Positions 6,687 through 6,835 of a stretch of 6,835 bases of DNA are shown here, piece by piece; position 1 is the first letter of the stretch; each line of letters starts with the position of its first letter. A model generated the notes under the pieces. It had not been told where the DNA came from. It was given only the letters and a program-made list of their open reading frames with translations, and searched no databases. Origin of the DNA: Desulfitobacterium sp. (GTDB taxonomy: Bacteria > Bacillota > Desulfitobacteriia > Desulfitobacteriales > Desulfitobacteriaceae). Both the position numbers and the translations under genes were made by a program. The DNA lies in assembly GCA_012799495.1 (NCBI GenBank), contig JAAZLD010000028.1, positions 1 to 6,835 on the forward strand, in the 5' to 3' direction.

Positions 6687-6728
6687 AAATTCACCCTTCT
6701 CTTTGTTTTCCTCATATGTTCTCAACAC

Positions 6729-6760
6729 TCATATTGTAAACCAATTATATTCTAAACCAA
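6729..6760 (-). repeat. Tandem 16-bp near-repeat in the ABC operon leader
   Basis: On the minus strand TTGGTTTAGAATATAA (6745-6760) is followed directly by TTGGTTTACAATATGA (6729-6744), with 14 of 16 bases identical. It lies 43-74 bases upstream of the ATG and downstream of the best promoter. It may be a paired binding site for a regulator of the exporter, or chance in AT-rich DNA. Confidence 0.6.
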
Positions 6761-6806
6761 AGTTCTCCGAAAAACCTTAAAACTATTCTCTTCTAAGATC
6801 TAAAAC

Positions 6807-6835
6807 ATTATAGAGATTGTACGATGGTAATGTCA
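6807..6835 (-). promoter_or_regulatory. Promoter of the ABC exporter operon (at window edge)
   Basis: The minus strand has a perfect TATAAT (6807-6812), an 18-base spacer, and TGACA at the very edge (6831-6835). The first base of the -35 lies outside the window. The leader to the ATG at 6686 would be about 114 bases. A second TATAAT at 6744-6749 lacks a good -35. The stretch 6687-6835 otherwise holds no gene I can support. Confidence 0.55.

Noticed and set aside
6687..6728. GTG start adding 14 residues to the first ABC subunit
   Set aside because: There is no ribosome binding site before the GTG, and the ATG at 6686 has one and fits the usual family start.
6687..6733. Tiny leader peptides (MSVENI and a 14-codon frame) before the first ABC gene
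   Set aside because: They have weak or no ribosome binding sites and no attenuator hairpin, so chance is more likely.

Overview
The window looks like a piece of a low-GC Gram-positive genome, probably an anaerobic or microaerophilic clostridial Firmicute. The supporting signs are AT-rich DNA, strong AGGAGG-type ribosome binding sites, GTG and TTG starts, sigma-A type promoters, a bacteriohemerythrin next to a CheX-type protein, and a YusI-like small redox protein. I cannot name the genus. All six genes lie on the minus strand, so transcription runs from high to low coordinates. No plus-strand gene, RNA gene, CRISPR array or mobile element was found.

Layout in the direction of transcription. 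(1) 6835-6687: leader of the ABC operon, with a good promoter at the window edge and a 16-bp tandem repeat. (2) 6686-2969: two ABC exporter half-transporters that overlap by 17 bp. Together they form an asymmetric heterodimer of the TM287/288 type. The first subunit has the degenerate Walker B Asp and switch Gln, and the second has the LSQGQ signature. (3) 2960-1607: a separate promoter followed by three tightly packed genes: bacteriohemerythrin (all seven diiron ligands present), a CheX-like phosphatase joined by an ATGA overlap, and a YusI/Spx-ArsC family thioredoxin-fold protein. A hairpin terminator lies at 1501-1538. (4) 1606-1224: a 383-base gap holding the terminator, an 18-bp tandem repeat, a 17-bp-arm perfect palindrome flanked by CodY-box-like sequences, and a clear promoter. 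Its remaining parts (1539-1606 and about 1400-1445) hold nothing else I can name beyond AT-rich sequence and one 10-bp direct repeat. (5) 1223-1: a BrnQ branched-chain amino acid/cation symporter whose C-terminal end runs off the window.

Functionally the window joins three units. One is a multidrug-type or lipid-type exporter. The second is a small module that could link oxygen or redox state to CheY-type signalling. The third is a nutrient importer with upstream DNA consistent with CodY control. The families are all known. The less ordinary parts are the hemerythrin-CheX-YusI operon, the Gly-to-Ala change in one Walker A motif, and the dense regulatory-looking DNA upstream of brnQ. I found no convincing wholly new system.
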